Assembly (NCBI GenBank): GCA_030749725.1
Contig: JASMJM010000103.1
Coordinates: forward strand, 1-40,307
Direction: 5' to 3'
Origin: Pseudomonadales bacterium
GTDB lineage: Bacteria > Pseudomonadota > Gammaproteobacteria > Pseudomonadales > Azotimanducaceae
Length of the DNA stretch: 40,307 bases
The translations under genes were made by a program, and so were the position numbers. Under the pieces are notes generated by a model that worked only from the letters and a program-made list of their open reading frames with translations, did not search any database and was not told the DNA's origin. Positions 16,309-24,724 of this stretch are shown here, piece by piece; within the stretch, counting starts at the first letter, position 1; every line of letters starts with the position of its first letter.

Positions 16309-17907
16309 TCAGGCACTGCTGTCTTCTGCGAGCGCCCCGTCCTGAAATTCCCCGGGCGAGAACATTTCCTGAACGTAGGACTCGGGCAGGCTCTGTGTGA
16401 CTTTCGAGACAGTCACAGTCGTGAAGACGGAAACGAACTCGCCCATAGCAGCGCAGGAAAACGGGTTGGGTCCCTCGCCGTGCAGCCACGAAACTACATC
16501 CTGAATTACACCGGGTCCGAACCAGGCGGGATCGAGAGACTGCGTGTGCAATATCAGGAACGTGCAAAAGCCCACGCCCAATCCGGCATACGCACCTTTG
16601 GAGGTAACTCCCCGCCACAATGCCCCAACTACTAACGGTCCTGCGAAGGCGGCCATCATTCCGCCGATTCCAATCCAAACGATGAGGGCGATGTTCTTCT
16701 CGATGAGAAACCAGGCCATGCTCATGCAAACTAACAGGACACCAACAGTGGCGAGGCGACTGATCAGCAACACGCGCCTATCAAGTTCTTCCTCCGACAG
16801 GTTCGTCCTGAATCTGGGAGCAAAGGTACGCCGGTACAGGTCGTTGGCGATGATCTGCGAAGATGATACAACAAGGCCATCAGCAGTACTCATGATAGCA
16901 GCGAGAATGCCCGCACCAACGAGCGCCGCAAGCCAGGTTGGAAAGAGCTTGATGAACAGCAGCGGCAACGCTTCGTTGGGATTGGAGCCTTCCATATAAA
17001 GCGCATCGCCAAGATGGGCCCGTGCCAGCAATCCACCCAACCCCATCATGCCAAGTGTGAGGCCGCACATGAAGGCAAGCTTGACAAATTGCCTTTGCTC
17101 ACCGGAGTCTCTGAGCGCCCACAGTTTGTTACCAAGGTGCGGTAACAGTCCCAGCGGGATATGGGCAAAGAGGACGGCCGTGATGGACCACCAGGAATGG
17201 GTCAGTGCAGTCGAAGGGTTGAGTGCGCCGACCAGGTTCTCATCCTGTGCGCTGAGATTGTCGAGCATGCCGGACACGCCGCCTTCAATCCCGTACCCTG
17301 TGACAGCCAGCACAATCACGACCACCGCGAGGCAGAGCATCATGAAGCCCTGTACACCGTCCGTAAGTATGTCGGCGTGCGCACCTCCCATGACCACGTA
17401 AAACAGCAGCACAAGTGTCGTGATACCCAGGGCCCACTCAGGCGAGAGTCCAAGCATGATTTCAAACATCACCAGGCCGGATACCATCTGACCAGCCAGA
17501 TAAAAGAACAGGACCAGGGACATGAGCGCAACCAGAACACGAATTCCCTCGGACCGGTAACGGTCGCCAAGGTATTCGGGAATAGTCCGGTTGCCAAAAC
17601 GGTTACCCGAGGTAGCTATGAGCCGCATCGAGATCAGAATGCCGAAATAGACGCCGATGGGATAAAGGAAATTTCCCCAGTTCGCAGCCAGACCATACTC
17701 GTATGACAAGGCCGGACCACCCAGAAACGTTGCGCCGCTTGCGGTGGAGGCGGCGAAGGCAAGTGCCAGAAACACAGCGCCGTAAGAGCCACGTGCGGTT
17801 GCGAAGTCGTCCGCGTGCTTGATCTTGCGCTGACCAATCACGCCGAACGCAAGCATCACACCAATATATAGAATCAGAAACAACCAGGACCAGGCGGTCA
17901 GCGACAT
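16309..17907 (-). CDS. Sodium:solute symporter (SSS family)
   Basis: A 532-residue inner-membrane protein with about 13 predicted helices. Family features are the N-terminal DDFATARGSYG region, the segment AFAASTASGATFLGGPA (the first sodium-site helix), IPEYLGDRY, and AALVGAGILAAIMSTADGLVVSSSQIIANDLYRR, which is a strong SSS signature. The substrate is unknown; amino acids, carboxylates or osmolytes are usual. AAGGAG lies 6 bases before the ATG. Its stop codon is 40 bases from the binding-protein start, so it is probably the first gene of the six-gene transporter operon. Confidence 0.93.
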   Translation of the reverse strand: MSLTAWSWLFLILYIGVMLAFGVIGQRKIKHADDFATARGSYGAVFLALAFAASTASGATFLGGPALSYEYGLAANWGNFLYPIGVYFGILISMRLIATSGNRFGNRTIPEYLGDRYRSEGIRVLVALMSLVLFFYLAGQMVSGLVMFEIMLGLSPEWALGITTLVLLFYVVMGGAHADILTDGVQGFMMLCLAVVVIVLAVTGYGIEGGVSGMLDNLSAQDENLVGALNPSTALTHSWWSITAVLFAHIPLGLLPHLGNKLWALRDSGEQRQFVKLAFMCGLTLGMMGLGGLLARAHLGDALYMEGSNPNEALPLLFIKLFPTWLAALVGAGILAAIMSTADGLVVSSSQIIANDLYRRTFAPRFRTNLSEEELDRRVLLISRLATVGVLLVCMSMAWFLIEKNIALIVWIGIGGMMAAFAGPLVVGALWRGVTSKGAYAGLGVGFCTFLILHTQSLDPAWFGPGVIQDVVSWLHGEGPNPFSCAAMGEFVSVFTTVTVSKVTQSLPESYVQEMFSPGEFQDGALAEDSSA

Positions 17908-17992
17908 TTGGGCTCCTTATTGTTCTTTTAGCGTTTGCTGTCACCTAACAACAGAAAGAAGGGAATGGATACAGGTAGCAACAATGCAGAAA

Positions 17993-18574
17993 TCAGTCTT
18001 CCCTCCGAAGCACCCTAAGATAGAGTACGCCACCTCCCAACACGATGATAAAGGACAGCAGTGAGATCGGGGGCAATCCGCCTTGCCAGGACCCGTATTT
18101 CAACCAACCGGTATATCCCATAAAGAACAGATGGACTGCTATGGCGATGGCGGCAAGAAGCTGGATAAGATGAAACGTCCTCTTGGCTATGCCAGTTTTA
18201 CGGAGCAGTACATATAAATAAGCAGCCAACGCCCCAAAGAGCATTGACAGTTCTCCGTCGACATTCATTCTCGCTTCACTGAAGAATTTCGGATAGTAAA
18301 CATCTGAGAGCAGCATCAAAGATAACACCACGTGCACCATGGCCAAATGCAGGGAATAGGTACCCCAGATCTTGGTGGCCTCTTTTTCCTTATGCCAATG
18401 ACTCCACGCAGCTAACAGCAAAAAGAAAGCTGAACTCATGGAAATTGACTTATTCAGAATGAAGACGGGAATGTTCTGAACATCGACGTCACCGAAAACG
18501 TTGTACCTAAGCACGGCGTAAACGGTGAATAAAATAAGGATTCCAACAAGTGCGTTTATTTTGCTTAGACTCAT
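17993..18574 (-). CDS. Small polytopic membrane protein of unknown function
   Basis: A 193-residue protein with about five hydrophobic helices. Histidines sit within or near helices: H59 and H61, H76 and H81, H135 and H148. Such pairs can bind haem or metal, and the general look recalls small ferric-reductase-like or cytochrome b-like membrane proteins, but no family is recognised with confidence. It lies 85 bases upstream of the symporter gene on the same strand and may be co-transcribed with it. Confidence 0.6.
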   Translation of the reverse strand: MSLSKINALVGILILFTVYAVLRYNVFGDVDVQNIPVFILNKSISMSSAFFLLLAAWSHWHKEKEATKIWGTYSLHLAMVHVVLSLMLLSDVYYPKFFSEARMNVDGELSMLFGALAAYLYVLLRKTGIAKRTFHLIQLLAAIAIAVHLFFMGYTGWLKYGSWQGGLPPISLLSFIIVLGGGVLYLRVLRRED

Positions 18575-18646
18575 GATTTTGACGCTGATTCCCCCTCGGA
18601 AACCGTACCATCAAGCGTGCCCACTGCACTGACTATAACATATGTA

Positions 18647-18666
18647 GTGATCTACCGGGTGATCAC
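18647..18666. repeat. Inverted repeat GTGATC-N8-GATCAC
   Basis: This 6-base perfect dyad with an 8-base centre lies in the 382-base intergenic region between the minus-strand membrane protein and the plus-strand haem protein. It resembles a regulator-binding site in form only. Nothing else distinctive was seen in 18575-18956 apart from the ribosome binding site TTGGAGAA before 18957. Confidence 0.3.
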
Positions 18667-18956
18667 GTGACGCGCCAAATGTGAGTAAACGCCAGAATAA
18701 AACCATGCAAGTTATGCGGCTTTTCCGATTGCTACCGGTCACGAATAGGGGTGGCTAATTCATACCATCTGGCGCAGAATATTCGTTCGAAAAGAAAAAG
18801 CTTTATTATTGCCGGACAAGGCTTAAACTCCGCGATCTTATGTGTATGGTATTGGGTCCAGCGTGGCAGCTTGTAGGTTTTGGGTCCTTGCTATATCGCG
18901 TTTGTGGGACAGCAGTGATATGGTGATGCAGATTTTTTGGTAATTGGAGAAAACGA

Positions 18957-21059
18957 ATGCTCAAATCAGTTCGACTTTTGTTTGCCAAGGCGATGGTGTT
19001 GGTGATTGCCTCGGTTGCTGCCAGCGTAGCGATGGCAGCGAATGATAATATAAGTGGTAGCGTCAGGAGTGCCAGCGGCGGTGAAGCCGGCGTCTGGGTC
19101 ATTGCTGAAACCGCTGACCTCAAGACCTCGTATCGCAAGATCGTGGTCACCGACGATGAGGGGAATTTCCTGGTGCCTGATCTACCCAAAGCCAAGTATT
19201 CTATATGGGCACGGGGCTATGGGCTTCTTGACTCGGACAAGCAGACGACGCGCCCGGGTAAGAAGGTCACCATCGACGTGACCAATGCAGCGACACCACA
19301 GGAAGCTGCCAAGGTCTATCCGGGTAACTACTGGTTCTCGTTGCTGGAAGTACCCCCAGAGAGGGAGTTCCCGGGCACAGGCGCTGACGGTAACGGCATC
19401 AGTGAGTCGATGCGCAACCAGGCGCTGTTCGTGGATCGCTTGAAGGACGGTTGCCAGCTATGCCATCAGATGGGCAACCAGGCAACCCGTGAGATTCCGC
19501 TTCCCATGCGGGACACATTCGCTTCCACTCGTGAGGCGTGGGACGAGCGGCTGAAGCTAGGCAACGGAATGATGAACGGGCCAACGCGGCAGTTGGGCAA
19601 AGAGCGGGCGCTGGATGTGTTCACCGACTGGACCGACCGCATCATGGCCGGTGAAGTCCCGGTGCAGCCGCCGCGTCCCGATGGCGTAGAGCAGAACATC
19701 GTACTCACCCAGTGGGGTTGGTCCAACCCGGCCGGTTTCGTACACGATAATGTGAGCACCGACAAGCGCACACCTACCATGTACCCCAAGGGCCAGCTCT
19801 TCGGCGTCGCGCAAGGCCAAGGCCGGCTGATGATAACCAATCCGGTTACGCATGAGTCCCGCGAGATCCCCATCCCCCGGCGAGTCTCTGTGGGGGGAGA
19901 AGAGAGATCGACCTCCTACGCAGGGGGCGGACCGTCTAACCCACACAATCCGATGATGGACGACAAGAACCGGGTCTGGATGACGTCAACTATTCGCCCC
20001 GGCAAGAACCCGGATTGGTGTATGGAGTCGGATCATCCCTCGGTCAAACGTCACCCGATACCGGGAAGCGGTCGGCAGCTATCCTTTTTCGACGTGAAGA
20101 CCGAAAAGTTCACGCTGGTTGACACGTGCTTCGGTACTCACCACCTGCAATTCGCAGAGGACGACAACGACACGCTGTATGTGAGCGGCGACATGAACGT
20201 GGTCGGCTGGGTGGACACCAAGAAATACGACGAGACCGGCGATGAGCGTGTCTCGCAGGGCTGGTGTCCGACGATCCTCGACACCAACGGCGACGGCAAA
20301 ATCGGCGAGTACGTTGAACCGAACGAGCCGGTCGATCCGAGCAAGGACAAGCGCATATTCGGCTTCGGTTATGGCATCATTCCAAACCACTTCGACGGCT
20401 CGGTATGGTTTACGCGTCCGTACCCCAACATGGTGCCCGGGCAGATCGTGCGGGTGGATCCCAAGACCTGCATGACCGAACAGTATCAGCCGCCATTCGA
20501 GACTGATGCCGTGCCAAAGGCACTTTGGGGTCACGGCCCACGTGGCGTCGACATCGACAGGAACGGTCTCATCTGGACAGCCCTCGGCGGCAGTGGACAT
20601 ATGGCCAGCTTCGATCGCAGCAAGTGCAAGGTGATGAACGGTCCAACCGCAACCGGCCAGCACTGTCCGGAAGGCTGGTCCCTGCATCGGACCCCGGGCC
20701 CGCAGATGAAGGGCGTCGAAGCCTATGGCAACTCTGACTTCCACTACTACGTTTGGGTCGACCAGTTCAATGCGCTCGGTCTTGGCGAGAATGTGCCGGT
20801 CACCAACGGCAGCACATCGGACTCGCTCATTGCGTGGCTACCCGACAAGAAAGAGATGGTTGTTTTGCGCGTGCCCTATCCGCTTGGCTTCTACACGCGC
20901 GGCCTGGACGGTCGTATCGACGACAAGAAAGGTGGTTGGAAAGGCCGTGGCCTATGGGCCAGCACCAACAGCGTAGCCGTCTGGCACGCCGAAGGTGGCC
21001 GGGGCATGACCAGCGACATCATTCAATTCCAGATCCGACCAAATCCGCTGGCGGACTAA
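18957..21059 (+). CDS. Periplasmic protein with carboxypeptidase-regulatory-like domain, one CxxCH haem site and beta-propeller
   Basis: A 700-residue protein. Residues 1-28 are a signal peptide ending AVAMA-like. Residues 30-110 form a carboxypeptidase-regulatory-like beta-sandwich (ISGSVRSASGGEAGVWV). A single c-type haem motif C166-Q-L-C-H170 follows. Roughly 230-700 look like a streptogramin-lyase-type beta-propeller, with repeated segments such as NPHNPMMDDKNRVWMTS, FGTHHLQFAEDDNDTLYVSG and GPRGVDIDRNGLIWTALGG. This combination is seen in environmental proteobacteria without an established reaction. Periplasmic electron transfer or substrate oxidation is likely. TTGGAGAA precedes the start. 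The gene is monocistronic and ends in a strong hairpin. Confidence 0.85.
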   Translation: MLKSVRLLFAKAMVLVIASVAASVAMAANDNISGSVRSASGGEAGVWVIAETADLKTSYRKIVVTDDEGNFLVPDLPKAKYSIWARGYGLLDSDKQTTRPGKKVTIDVTNAATPQEAAKVYPGNYWFSLLEVPPEREFPGTGADGNGISESMRNQALFVDRLKDGCQLCHQMGNQATREIPLPMRDTFASTREAWDERLKLGNGMMNGPTRQLGKERALDVFTDWTDRIMAGEVPVQPPRPDGVEQNIVLTQWGWSNPAGFVHDNVSTDKRTPTMYPKGQLFGVAQGQGRLMITNPVTHESREIPIPRRVSVGGEERSTSYAGGGPSNPHNPMMDDKNRVWMTSTIRPGKNPDWCMESDHPSVKRHPIPGSGRQLSFFDVKTEKFTLVDTCFGTHHLQFAEDDNDTLYVSGDMNVVGWVDTKKYDETGDERVSQGWCPTILDTNGDGKIGEYVEPNEPVDPSKDKRIFGFGYGIIPNHFDGSVWFTRPYPNMVPGQIVRVDPKTCMTEQYQPPFETDAVPKALWGHGPRGVDIDRNGLIWTALGGSGHMASFDRSKCKVMNGPTATGQHCPEGWSLHRTPGPQMKGVEAYGNSDFHYYVWVDQFNALGLGENVPVTNGSTSDSLIAWLPDKKEMVVLRVPYPLGFYTRGLDGRIDDKKGGWKGRGLWASTNSVAVWHAEGGRGMTSDIIQFQIRPNPLAD

Positions 21060-21082
21060 ACCAAAGCAGAACCGCGAGCCTG

Positions 21083-21113
21083 CCGGTGCATGACCTTCAC
21101 GGTCATGCACCGG
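21083..21113. terminator. Strong 13-bp hairpin downstream of the haem/propeller gene
   Basis: The arms CCGGTGCATGACC and GGTCATGCACCGG are perfect complements around the 5-base loop TTCAC. The hairpin lies 23 bases after the stop codon and between convergent genes. No T-run follows, so it may act as a bidirectional roadblock or mRNA-stabilising structure more than a classical terminator. Confidence 0.6.
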
Positions 21114-21189
21114 TAAGTTCGATCTAACAGTACAAGACATTCCTTACGCGCACGCCCCTCGACTGCGATCCGTATAGCCGTCGCCGTCC

Positions 21190-22413
21190 CTAAGAACTGC
21201 GTACACTTCGAAACGGTACGTCGCGATCCACTTCCGGCTCCTTGGGCAGACCTAACACACGCTCGCCAATGATATTGCGCTGAATCTGATCAGTGCCGCC
21301 GCCGATAGATGTGAAATAGGCATTCAGCGTGAGAAAGTTTGCATCTTCCGCGCGCGGATAATCGCTGCTTTCCAACAGACTGCCAGCATCCAGCAGGTTG
21401 GTGCGCAGCTTGGCCTCCTCGTGGAGGATTCGCGACATGGCCAGTTTTCCCAGCGACATGATTGGCGACGAGGTGCCCTGCTCCAGTTCCGCCTTGGCGC
21501 GAGCGGTGTTGAGCGCGTTGAGTTTCTTGTAGGCGATGACGCGCGCTATATCCTGGCGCAGCACGGGGTCACTCAGTCTGCCCGCTTCCCGGGCCAGGGC
21601 GATCAGTTCCTCTTCGCCTTTTTCGGAGGCGCCTTTGGCACCACTACGCGGCCCGCGTGCGCCTTCACCCATCATCGAACGTTCGTAGGCCAATGCGGTC
21701 TGCAATACACGCCAGCCACCGTTCAGGGGTCCGAGGAGATTGGTGGCGGGGATGCGCACATCCGTCAGGAATACCTCGTTGAAATGCGACTCATTGGTTA
21801 TCTGGCGCAGGGGTCGCACCTCCACGCCCGGTTGTTTCATGGGACAGAAGAAAAAGCTGATGCCGCCGTGTTTGGGTGACTCCCAGTCGGTGCGCGCCAC
21901 CAGCATGCCGTAGTCTGCTGTGGCAGCACCGGATGTCCACACCTTCTGGCCATTGACCACCCACTCGTCGCCATCCCGTTCAGCGCGCGTGCGTAGGCCT
22001 GCGAGGTCGGAACCGGCGCCGGGCTCGCTATACAGCAAGCACATATTAATCTCGCTCTTCAGCAGGGCAGGAACATACTTCTTCTTGAACTGCTCGTTAC
22101 CAAATGTGAGGACCGTATTCGCCCAGAGATTGATGCGGTCCTGGCCGGTGCCGGGAGCGCCAACCCTGGCAAACTCCGTCTCAACAATGCGTGCCTGGGC
22201 ATCGTTGTAGTCCCGGCCGTACCATTGTTTTGGCCATCTCGTCGCCGCCCAAGCCGCGTCCACCACCTTGGCGGTCCAATCGCGGCCCAGTGGCCCGAAC
22301 GCACCCTTTTTCATGGCCTCGGGATCCCAGTTGTCAGCCAACCAGGATTGCACTTCGTCTCGAATCGCGTCGTTGCTCACAGACGCCGGGTTATCCCCGC
22401 TCGCTTCGCTCAT
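21190..22413 (-). CDS. Acyl-CoA dehydrogenase, large-subunit-like partner of a heteromeric pair
   Basis: About 407 residues. Two adjacent ATGs (22416 and 22413) follow GGGAGG, and the second has better spacing and is chosen; the frame further upstream lies inside the preceding gene. FAD-binding features include LLYSEPGAGSDLAGL and NGQKVWTSGAATADYGML. In the C-terminal IGGGTDQIQRNIIGERVLGLP block, Gly stands where medium-chain enzymes have the catalytic Glu. A Glu in ALAYER may serve instead, as in isovaleryl-type enzymes. Translational coupling (TGATG) to the next dehydrogenase suggests an alpha2beta2 enzyme of the kind used for steroid side chains or branched acyl-CoA. The substrate is unknown. 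Confidence 0.9.
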   Translation of the reverse strand: MSEASGDNPASVSNDAIRDEVQSWLADNWDPEAMKKGAFGPLGRDWTAKVVDAAWAATRWPKQWYGRDYNDAQARIVETEFARVGAPGTGQDRINLWANTVLTFGNEQFKKKYVPALLKSEINMCLLYSEPGAGSDLAGLRTRAERDGDEWVVNGQKVWTSGAATADYGMLVARTDWESPKHGGISFFFCPMKQPGVEVRPLRQITNESHFNEVFLTDVRIPATNLLGPLNGGWRVLQTALAYERSMMGEGARGPRSGAKGASEKGEEELIALAREAGRLSDPVLRQDIARVIAYKKLNALNTARAKAELEQGTSSPIMSLGKLAMSRILHEEAKLRTNLLDAGSLLESSDYPRAEDANFLTLNAYFTSIGGGTDQIQRNIIGERVLGLPKEPEVDRDVPFRSVRSS

Positions 22414-22415
22414 CA

Positions 22416-23528
22416 TCAACCTCCCAGTTGTTGAATGTATCGTTCCCGATAGAACATCGGTGTGCCGAACAGTTGCGCATCGGCACGGGCGCGACGCAGG
22501 TAGAGATGCGCCGGGTGCTCCCATGTAAATCCAATGCCCCCATGCATCTGGATGCTGGCTGCCGTTACAGCACTGAATGCATCGGCGCAGGCGAAGCCTG
22601 CCAGGCTGATCGCCGGTTCCGCATCGTCGCTCGTGGATGCCAACGACATGGCTGCGTGACGTGCGGCCGAGGTCGCCGACTCCGATTCGAGCAGCAGGTC
22701 CGCCGCCATGTGCTTGATGGCCTGAAAACTCCCAATGGCGCGTCCGAACTGAACTCGATTCTTGGCATATTCCACTGTCATATCCAGCACCCGGCGTGCC
22801 CCACCGGCCTGCTCGCCGGCAAGCGCCACGCGTGTCAGGTTCAGGCCTTGTTCGACCGCGGGCCAGCCATTGCCATCCTCACCGATCAGTTGCGCCTTGG
22901 TTGCGGCAAACTCGATCTCTGCCAGGCGTAGCGTGTGATCGAAGGTCGGCAGAGCCCGGATCGCTGTGCCAAGTTCCGACGGCTCCACTTGGAACAATGC
23001 AGTGCCCTGCTCGGTATTTGCCACGACCAGCACGACATCTGCGTTCTGACCGTGAATCACGAAGGAAGCCGTGCCGCTCAATGTCCAATCCGTGCCGTTC
23101 GATTCAGCTCGGACCGCCACCCCTTCGGGTGTCCAACTGCCCTCTGTTCCGGTCAGTGCAATGGTGGCGATCGACGTACCTTTCGCCATATCCGGAAGCA
23201 GACGCCTCTGTGCGTCGTCGTCACCAGATGCACCCAGTACACTCGCCGCCAATACCGCCGATGCCAACAAGGGCGAACATAGCAATGCTGCACCCACCTC
23301 CTCCATCACGCGCTCTATTTCCATCGCACCGGCACCATAGCCACCGAACTGCTCATCGATCAGCAATCCGACAATGCCCATTTCGGCGAGCAATTGCCAA
23401 AGGGCCGGATCGAAACCCGTCTCTGTCTCCATGGTCTTGCGCACATCCGATTCGCTGCTGCGATCCGCGAGCAAGCGGGCAACTGTGTTCTGAAGCTCGT
23501 TGCGTTCGCTATCATCAAGCTCGGGCAT
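22416..23528 (-). CDS. Acyl-CoA dehydrogenase, second subunit-like partner
   Basis: About 370 residues from the ATG at 23528, which has GAGGA about 8 bases upstream; a GTG at 23567 is the alternative. Features are DPALWQLLAEMGIVGLLIDEQFGGYG near the N-terminus and IQMHGGIGFTWEHPAHLYLRRA near the C-terminus, the latter typical of the smaller partner in heteromeric acyl-CoA dehydrogenases. The middle FAD-contact region is less conserved than in its neighbour. It is the first gene of the pair and its stop overlaps the next start, so equal production of two subunits is likely. Confidence 0.9.
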   Translation of the reverse strand: MPELDDSERNELQNTVARLLADRSSESDVRKTMETETGFDPALWQLLAEMGIVGLLIDEQFGGYGAGAMEIERVMEEVGAALLCSPLLASAVLAASVLGASGDDDAQRRLLPDMAKGTSIATIALTGTEGSWTPEGVAVRAESNGTDWTLSGTASFVIHGQNADVVLVVANTEQGTALFQVEPSELGTAIRALPTFDHTLRLAEIEFAATKAQLIGEDGNGWPAVEQGLNLTRVALAGEQAGGARRVLDMTVEYAKNRVQFGRAIGSFQAIKHMAADLLLESESATSAARHAAMSLASTSDDAEPAISLAGFACADAFSAVTAASIQMHGGIGFTWEHPAHLYLRRARADAQLFGTPMFYRERYIQQLGG

Positions 23529-23678
23529 TACCCATTCCTCTTTATCTGTAGAATCGACCTGATTCACAGGATAAGATTTTGCTTGGCGACAATCAATGGC
23601 TTACGAACTGCTGCCAACGGCCCACTTAGGATATTCCATTATTCCTGAAGCCAATCCCCACAGATTTCGACCTGCATA

Positions 23679-23706
23679 TTGAAGCCGGCACCCTATAGTC
23701 TAAAAT
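23679..23706 (+). promoter_or_regulatory. Candidate sigma-70 promoter for the tandem FFGSG genes
   Basis: TTGAAG and TAAAAT are separated by 16 bases, about 100 bases before the ATG at 23810. The -10 matches five of six consensus bases. It sits just upstream of a plus-strand gene pair with no other candidate closer. Confidence 0.4.
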
Positions 23707-23809
23707 GGACCTGCATGGAGGCGCACCGCTACGCAAACGGGCACATTTGCGCCAACACTGGAAACGGGTCGCGGCGGCCACTCGTTAGATTTCACTAAGG
23801 AGAGGACCA

Positions 23810-24061
23810 ATGGCACTGAGAATCGAAGTACACATTTTGGCGGATGATATTGGATCGCTGTTTTTTGGCAGCGGCGAGCTAGTTCCCGACGACGCCGAAC
23901 TGGAGATACTGACACAGATGCCGCCAGAATGGGCGATTACAGAGTCGACTTACGAGCCAACGTTCAATCGGATCACCTGTGTCTTTAGCTGCCCCGACCC
24001 GAACGGTGGAACACTGCCTGGTCACCCCACACGGCAATACTACTTTACAACACACGACTGA
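23810..24061 (+). CDS. Small protein of unknown family, FFGSG paralogue 1 (83 aa)
   Basis: AAGGAGAGG precedes the ATG at a good distance. The protein is acidic, soluble and lacks a signal peptide. It aligns along its whole length with the product of the next gene: ADDIGSLFFGSGELV matches EDDVRSMFFGSGTLV, MPPEWAIT matches LPMEWKVT, and both end in a DGRT/GHPT-like turn followed by a Tyr-Phe-type strand. The predicted structure is mostly beta. I recognise no named family. The tandem arrangement indicates local duplication followed by divergence. Confidence 0.7.
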   Translation: MALRIEVHILADDIGSLFFGSGELVPDDAELEILTQMPPEWAITESTYEPTFNRITCVFSCPDPNGGTLPGHPTRQYYFTTHD

Positions 24062-24122
24062 TAAAACCGTTAGCACACCTACCGCTTTGAGGGATTGGTT
24101 TTTTCACGGAGGGGCCATACCG

Positions 24123-24428
24123 ATGGTAGAGCAAGTTGAAGATCAAGTCGCTGAAGAAGAACGCAAAGTGGCACGCCGGCGGCCATCGAGAAGACTCTTG
24201 GTACGAGTGGCAGAGGATGATGTCCGCTCAATGTTCTTCGGGAGCGGCACGCTAGTTCGCATCGACGACCGAGGCGAGACACTGACCTCTCTCCCCATGG
24301 AGTGGAAGGTTACTCGGGCGGGGTACTTAGCAGCGAATGGTCCTGCGCACGGGGTTATATCCGTTGAATTTGAGAGCCATGGCACGTCCGATGGGAGAAC
24401 ACTCGAATACCGATTTGCGCCGGATTGA
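24123..24428 (+). CDS. Small protein of unknown family, FFGSG paralogue 2 (101 aa)
   Basis: The start at 24123 has GGAGG 10 bases upstream, and the homologous part begins soon after. The frame is open back to 23979, but that stretch overlaps the previous gene. Residues 1-24 are a charged extension (EEERKVARRRPSRR) absent from paralogue 1. Residues 25-101 are the shared domain with FFGSG at 38-42. It starts 61 bases after paralogue 1 stops, so the two are probably co-transcribed. Function unknown. Confidence 0.7.
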   Translation: MVEQVEDQVAEEERKVARRRPSRRLLVRVAEDDVRSMFFGSGTLVRIDDRGETLTSLPMEWKVTRAGYLAANGPAHGVISVEFESHGTSDGRTLEYRFAPD

Positions 24429-24471
24429 TGACTGCGAAACCGTTGGCACCCCGCAACTGCTGGTGACTAAA

Positions 24472-24497
24472 CGTGGTTGGTAATCAACCAATCCACG
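24472..24497 (+). terminator. Imperfect hairpin after the FFGSG pair
   Basis: CGTGGTTGGT pairs with ACCAATCCACG with one bulged base and a 5-base loop, 44 bases after the stop codon. No T-run follows, so termination is only a suggestion. Confidence 0.35.
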
Positions 24498-24547
24498 CAG
24501 CACCAGCTTAACAACCAGCTCCCTTCGAATGTCCTGCAGCAAATCAT

Positions 24548-24724
24548 TCAGCCATCGACATCATTCGCTAATTGTCTGGCTGACTCCTCTACCTTTACTT
24601 CTTGATCGCCCATCCACACGGTTCCCATAGCCGGACCTCCTGGGAACAGCCTACCCATTCCGACAGTTCCAGCGCCTGTCACATGAGAGACCTGGTTGAG
24701 CTGATCAGTTGCTTCTTGGCTCAT
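24548..24724 (-). CDS. Possible 58-aa small protein
   Basis: This ATG-to-TGA frame on the minus strand lies inside an 850-base gene-poor stretch. The product is Gly/Val-rich in the middle (TGAGTVGMGRLFPGGPAMGT) with acidic ends, and does not read like random translation. A stop codon lies 6 bases upstream of the ATG, so the start is fixed. No Shine-Dalgarno sequence is visible (GACCCCAC precedes the ATG), which weakens the call. No homologue is recognised. The rest of 24429-25285, including a 110-codon plus-strand frame at 24884-25216, shows nothing convincing. Confidence 0.25.
   Translation of the reverse strand: MSQEATDQLNQVSHVTGAGTVGMGRLFPGGPAMGTVWMGDQEVKVEESARQLANDVDG

Noticed and set aside
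21083-21113. CRISPR or mobile-element end
   Set aside because: A single copy of a perfect dyad located between convergent stops is simply a hairpin, and no second copy was seen.
23979-24428. Longer 149-codon form of FFGSG paralogue 2
   Set aside because: The first 48 codons overlap paralogue 1 and lack a ribosome binding site, while the ATG at 24123 has GGAGG upstream.
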